Shown: piece by piece, positions 62,907-64,000 of the stretch
How the letters are laid out: the number at the start of each line of letters is the position of its first letter
Numbering within the stretch: the first letter of the stretch is position 1
Source of the DNA: Jiulongibacter sp966250325
GTDB taxonomy: Bacteria; Bacteroidota; Bacteroidia; Cytophagales; Spirosomataceae
Assembly: GCA_966250325.1 (NCBI GenBank)
Contig: CBINGY010000019.1
Span: 9,904-73,903 of the forward strand
Direction: 5' to 3'
Length of the DNA: 64,000 bases
Program-made: the position numbers and the translations under genes
The notes under the pieces: generated by a model
Seen by the model: only the letters and a program-made list of their open reading frames with translations
What the model was told of the DNA's origin: nothing
Database searches by the model: none

Positions 62907-64000
62907 TTAATTCGGACAAACACTTTCAACGGATGCCTTAAACACCGCTCCTGCCTGTACCTCAAACCCAGGTTCCAGAGTCTGGTAACGTCCGCTTGTA
63001 TAGCTTACGTTTGAGCTGCCGCTGATTTTGTTCGATGCTCTGATGGTGTTTCCGGCTTTTTGTACGGCAGTTGCATTGGCCAGATCTTGAATAGGCGATT
63101 TGAGCTGCACGTCGGGCACAATGATTTCAAGAGAAGCCACAGAAGGTAAAGAAGAAACCGCCACTGCAGTGGAAACCACTTTGAGTTTATATCCAGTTCC
63201 TCCTTTGAGGAAATTGGGCAGGGAACATGAAATATTTGCCGGGTCTGCTGAAGTACCCACTACCACAGGATTACTAAAGTCACCGTTTTCATCCGAGAGA
63301 TAGGCCTGGAAAACATTTCCGGGACTGAATTCGCCGGTAGCCGAGGTAGAAACGGTGAAGTCGGCCTCATTACACAGAGGCCCCGCCGGAATGGATGGAG
63401 CAGCAATGCTATGCTCCTCATTCACAATCCAGAACTGCACCACATCGGGTCCCACAAGAACCGTTCCCTGGGCATTATCCTCAGAGTATCCACGCCCGAT
63501 AAACGTGTACAGGTTTGGTATCAGGATATCTCCGTTCATTACCTGTCCCACTTCATGCAAGGCAAAAGGCATTTCATTGTCTTCGTAATAATGGACATTC
63601 GAAGTACCTGAAAGCTGAAGTTTAACGCTTTCGATACGGGGTACTTCACAACTGGTGACAGCAATAACGGTCATCGGTCTGGAAGGCGAATACTTCACCT
63701 GCATATTCTGAGAGATCGGAGCGATGATTTCGGGCTGAGCCCCGCTGTAAGCCAGATAATAGCTCATGTGCGGGTTGTTGCAATCAATAGCTACTGAAGT
63801 AGTCGTCGTGGCGGTACACAGTCCGTTGGAAACAGTGACGGTGTAAATGCCTGCATGCTCAGGTTTTGCTTCCCGAATGGAGGGGTTAGGAAGCGTACTG
63901 AAGAAGCCATTGGGTCCTGTCCAGGTAAACGAAGTACCACCGGAAGCCACCAGATGAATGGTAGAGCTTTCTTCGTAGGGGCCTGAGTTTGAAGCAGAAA
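62907..64000 (-). CDS. Large cell-surface protein with Ig-like repeat, C-terminal part
   Basis: The 5' end is off the right edge; 364 codons are visible. It begins in an immunoglobulin-like repeat (ASGGTSFTWTGPNGF, GIYTVTVSNGLC), continues into a beta-sandwich region with a conserved disulfide-like CEVPRIE and FWIVNEEHS, and ends with a tail of the form NVSYTSGRYQTLEPGFEVQA...VFKASVESVCPN, the GFE-x-GAVFKA pattern of a short terminal stack domain often used at the end of T9SS-exported proteins. Adhesin or matrix protein is likely. Confidence 0.75.
   Translation of the reverse strand, partial: SASNSGPYEESSTIHLVASGGTSFTWTGPNGFFSTLPNPSIREAKPEHAGIYTVTVSNGLCTATTTTSVAIDCNNPHMSYYLAYSGAQPEIIAPISQNMQVKYSPSRPMTVIAVTSCEVPRIESVKLQLSGTSNVHYYEDNEMPFALHEVGQVMNGDILIPNLYTFIGRGYSEDNAQGTVLVGPDVVQFWIVNEEHSIAAPSIPAGPLCNEADFTVSTSATGEFSPGNVFQAYLSDENGDFSNPVVVGTSADPANISCSLPNFLKGGTGYKLKVVSTAVAVSSLPSVASLEIIVPDVQLKSPIQDLANATAVQKAGNTIRASNKISGSSNVSYTSGRYQTLEPGFEVQAGAVFKASVESVCPN

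Noticed and set aside
1..64000. CRISPR arrays, insertion sequences, prophage, rRNA, toxin-antitoxin pairs
   Set aside because: Looked for regular repeats, transposase and integrase motifs and rRNA signatures; none seen.

Overview
The window looks like chromosomal DNA from a Bacteroidota bacterium, most likely an aerobic member of the order Cytophagales (the order is an inference). Evidence: type IX secretion (T9SS) genes (PorP/SprF fragment, PorE-like OmpA protein, cargo with a C-terminal sorting domain), a HYC_CC_PP/TonB-receptor pair, DUF4271 beside hemD, a long acidic sigma-54, several promoters of the TTTG-N19/20-TAnnTTTG type, and few Shine-Dalgarno sites. No prophage, insertion sequence, CRISPR array or rRNA was seen. 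Almost the whole window is protein-coding.

Layout. 1-4.8 kb: PorP/SprF fragment, the mgsA-DUF4271-hemD operon, an orphan MoxR-type AAA+ ATPase and an ankyrin protein. 4.8-10 kb: oxyR with a near-perfect OxyR operator, tRNA-Pro(GGG), a NagZ/beta-lactamase-fold fusion and an orphan small protein. 10-15.4 kb: a membrane-spanning SARP-like regulator, divergent from a GMC oxidoreductase and its small subunit. 15.4-21.2 kb: sucD, a decayed gene remnant, PorE, an esterase and a T9SS cargo protein. 21.4-31.4 kb, all on the minus strand: M1 peptidase/RmlD-like/cyclophilin, hemC, rpoN broken by one in-frame amber codon, menF and ccmBCDE. 31.5-48.9 kb: DUF1080, galK, glpD, sugar isomerase, M28 peptidase, feoAB, Uma2, aldo/keto reductase, MalY/PatB aminotransferase, Gfo/Idh oxidoreductase, TfoX-mpl, arginine decarboxylase and a 41-aa lipoprotein. 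49-58.4 kb: secreted nuclease, more Gfo/Idh, tag, and an operon of unknown protein/SMP-30/DUF1080/TIM-barrel isomerase. 58.6-64 kb: small secreted proteins, a HYC_CC_PP/TonB-receptor pair, a LytTR regulator and the end of a large surface protein.

How it fits together. A recurring theme is periplasmic sugar oxidation: a GMC dehydrogenase with a subunit-3 partner, three Gfo/Idh dehydrogenases, two DUF1080 proteins, two TIM-barrel isomerases and an SMP-30 lactonase. These are the families of 3-keto-glycoside metabolism. Heme (hemC, hemD), cytochrome c maturation (ccmBCDE, with a CxxxY-type CcmE), menaquinone (menF), iron uptake (feoAB), the TCA enzyme sucD and quinone-linked glpD fit a respiring cell.

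The points most worth a second look are the split sigma-54 gene, the OxyR operator between ankyrin and oxyR, the transmembrane BTAD regulator beside the GMC operon, the variant CcmE, and several unannotated short secreted proteins. All functional calls come from reading motifs by eye; no database search was run.
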